Positions 62,087 through 64,000 of a stretch of 64,000 bases of DNA are shown piece after piece. Under the pieces are notes generated by a model. It was not told the origin of the DNA. It worked only from the letters and a program-made list of their open reading frames with translations, and ran no database searches. A program made the translations under genes and the position numbers. Source of the stretch: Eudorina sp. 2006-703-Eu-15 (lineage: Eukaryota > Chlorophyta > Chlorophyceae > Chlamydomonadales > Volvocaceae). The stretch lies in NCBI GenBank assembly GCA_003117195.1, contig BDSI01000030.1, positions 425,211 to 489,210 on the forward strand, in the 5' to 3' direction. The stretch's first letter is position 1, and each line of letters begins with the position of its first letter.

Positions 62087-64000
62087 ATGTTGGTAAAGCG
62101 CTGTACCTCCTGTGTCTGCTCGACATCACGTCGGACTCACATCGTTGTGAAGGCTGGGCCTGTTCCCCCCATGCAACCTCGAGAGCCTTCGCGGCCCGTG
62201 GCCTTGCCGTCGGGAACGCTGTGGCTGCTGGACGCGATGCAGGTGTGTTGAATGACCAGCAAAATATTTTTTCTCGGGGCCCCTGGAAATAACCTCCCTT
62301 CGCAAACTACAGGACCAGTACTACAATGTGCGCGGCGCGGCCTTTGTCATCCCGCGCGTGGAGGAGCGCGAAACTGTCCAGGAGTCAACGTTCGCCAGGC
62401 GCGCGCGGTTTGTGCGGTCAAAATCTCTGCCGGCCCGCCAGGCCCGGGCCCGCCCCGAGCCCTCGACGTACACCCTCATCCAGCAGGCGGTCGCGCAGCA
62501 CGGCACGGCCCTTGTGCTCATGAGCGACGGCCCTCTGGTGGACGTGCGGCCGGAGGTGGAGGTGGCGGTGGCGGAGGAGGAGGAGCAGGTGGTGGCGGCG
62601 GTGCAGGAGGCGCCCCAGCCGACCTCGAGCTGCACCGGCATCGTGCACGTCCCCACCTCCAGCGTCGACGTTGACGTAAGCCCCTGGGGTGCGAATCGCA
62701 CTGCCTCGGCTGCCTGCAGTTTATTTGCGGCCGGGGCTCTGCAGGTTGAATTGAATTGAACTGCCTGGTACAGTTTAGGGAGGGCCCAGGGCTGGGCTGG
62801 GCTGGGCCGGGCGGGGCGGGGCGGGACTACGTTACGCTACCGATGGAGTAGAGGGACTTCGCATTAAGTTACAGGAACACATCAGCGAGGGAAAAAGCGT
62901 GTTCAGGAGAGGTACGGGGTCCGTCGGAGCGCCGATAAGGGAACCCCATGCCGTGTGGCAGGACGGGACGGGACGGGCGGATGCCTCTCTTGGGTGCCGC
63001 GGCCTTCTGCGCGGCGGAGGACGTAGTGCTATATGTTGCTCACAGCGTGCGCGCTCGAGTACCCTACCCTACCAGGCACCAGCCCATCCCAGCCCGTCCC
63101 GGAAACTCGGGAGCACTCACTCGCTGACGACCCTCGTCCCGCTGTGGTGGCTTCCGCGCGCAGGAGGAGGGCGGCGAGGGCGCGGCGGAGGTCTTCCAGA
63201 GCTCCAGCAACTCGCCGCGACGCACCAAGATGGTGAGAGGGGGCCAGACGCCGCACAGGGTCGTCTGATGGGAAAGACGCTGGCATGCTGTCCAGAGACC
63301 CTGGGTTCAAATCCCGGCCACCTCCGCGCCACATGATTCGGCGGGTCTGGCGCAAATATGGTGACAAAGGGTCGTCGAAGACCTGTCGTCGGTGGGTGCA
63401 TAGGGGCACGACAGGGAGAGGGAGACGAGCCATCCGAAGAAGATCCCGATTGCGTCCGGGTATGGATGATTCCCTAGGCCACCTGGATCCACGTTATGCC
63501 TGCGCATCTGCGATCCAGAGCAGCAGCATGGAACGCTGGCCCTCCTCCGGTCCCCGTCGTGTTACCTGCCCACGGCACCCTAGTTATCCTGCGTGTATCC
63601 TACCTGCCCGCTTCCCTCCCTGCCTACCTACCGACCCGCGGGTCAGCCTCCTCTCGTCCGCCTCGCAACGAATCTCCCCTTTCCTTTCCCGCCGCCGCCG
63701 CCACCGCCGCCGCCGCCCGCTCGCAGCTGCGCTTCACGTGCCTGGCCGACGGCTGCCGCGCAGTCAACGTGAAGCCCGTCAGCCCCGAGTCCTTCCACCG
63801 CGGGACGGTCTTCGCGCAGTGCGGCCGCTGCGCCAAGTGGCACCTCATCCGCGACCATCTCAACCTGTGGGACCAGTCGCGGAAGACCGTGTACCGCAAC
63901 GGCAAGCGGCTGACGCCGCCGCCGCCGCTGACCCTGGAGGAGGTCCCGGAGGCGCTGCGGCCCGCCGTGGAGGACCTGGACTTCTTCATGAACGGCGGCA
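62087..64000 (+). CDS. DNL-type zinc-finger protein (Hsp70-escort/Zim17 family), 3' end outside window
   Basis: Exons 62087-62242, 62313-62675, 63164-63232 and 63727 to beyond 64000, all in phase 0. The N terminus MLVKRCTSCVCSTSRRTHIV is basic, Ser/Cys-rich and lacks acids, as in algal organelle transit peptides. The middle (exon 2) is Val/Glu/Ala-rich and not conserved. Exon 4 holds the zinc finger: FTCLADGCRAVNVKP, FHRGTVFAQCGRCAKWHLIRD, then HLNLW. Family members keep mitochondrial or plastid Hsp70 soluble; a plastid or mitochondrial role is inferred. Two differences from the usual form are visible: the first cysteine pair is C-x4-C instead of C-x2-C, and the name-giving D-N-L reads D-H-L. 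An upstream in-frame ATG at 62009 is an alternative start. Intron 3 contains a tRNA-derived, SINE-like sequence. Confidence 0.82.
63255..63480 (+). mobile_element. tRNA-derived SINE-like element
   Basis: Contains a B-box GGTTCAAATCC (63304-63314) preceded by CTGGCATGCTGTCCAGAGAC, and 45-50 bp upstream a degenerate A-box, GATGGGAAAGACGC. The arrangement is that of a tRNA gene's internal promoter, followed by a non-tRNA tail. It is not a functional tRNA: the D arm and acceptor stem do not pair cleanly. The 3' limit is a guess. Confidence 0.55.

Noticed and set aside
63230..63330. Functional tRNA gene
   Set aside because: The B-box is good, but the acceptor stem has a mismatch, the D-loop lacks the usual form and the anticodon arm does not close; better explained as a tRNA-derived repeat.

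Overview
This window looks like nuclear DNA of a chlamydomonadalean (volvocine-type) green alga. The evidence is GC-rich sequence, genes cut into many short exons with GT-AG introns, Ala/Gln/Gly/Pro-rich inserts inside otherwise conserved proteins, a hydroxyproline-rich cell-wall-type protein, possible TGTAA polyadenylation signals, and a very high load of microsatellites and minisatellites. The species cannot be fixed from the sequence. All exon models here were built by eye from reading frame, splice sites and protein family knowledge; nothing was aligned by computer.

Layout, left to right. 63-2937 (-): glucose-6-phosphate 1-epimerase, complete in 7 exons. 2938-6390: no recognisable gene. 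6391-7874 (+): small secreted cupin/germin-like protein, 3 exons. 8550-9463 (-): two possible exons of an unidentified gene. 10533-12886 (-): secreted protein with a long Ser/Lys-Pro tail, probably an extracellular matrix component. 15138-29803 (-): complete 24-exon DEAH-box spliceosomal helicase (DHX16/Prp2), 1166 aa, with introns full of simple repeats and a dispersed short repeat. 30698-34751 (+): a protein with two MIF4G domains (eIF4G-like). 34752-40945: gene-poor, dominated by a 1.6-kb near-perfect inverted duplication (37904-39527). 40946-45836 (+): STK19 homologue, 7 exons. 45837-50141: no recognisable gene, repeat fragments. 50142-55348 (-): class II (GlpX-type) fructose-1,6-bisphosphatase with a likely organelle transit peptide, 10 exons. 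57235-61810 (-): Rab geranylgeranyltransferase alpha subunit, 9 exons. 62087-64000+ (+): DNL-type zinc-finger protein, cut by the window end, divergent from the previous gene across 277 bp.

The genes are unrelated housekeeping functions (sugar phosphate metabolism, splicing, translation, DNA repair/transcription, prenylation, chaperone maintenance), as expected of a eukaryotic chromosome without operons. The most unusual features are the palindromic element whose two arms keep the same open frame, a splice-donor segment of DHX16 that has been copied about six times in tandem, two GC-AG introns, a tRNA-derived SINE-like insertion, and several short dispersed repeat families that recur across the whole window.
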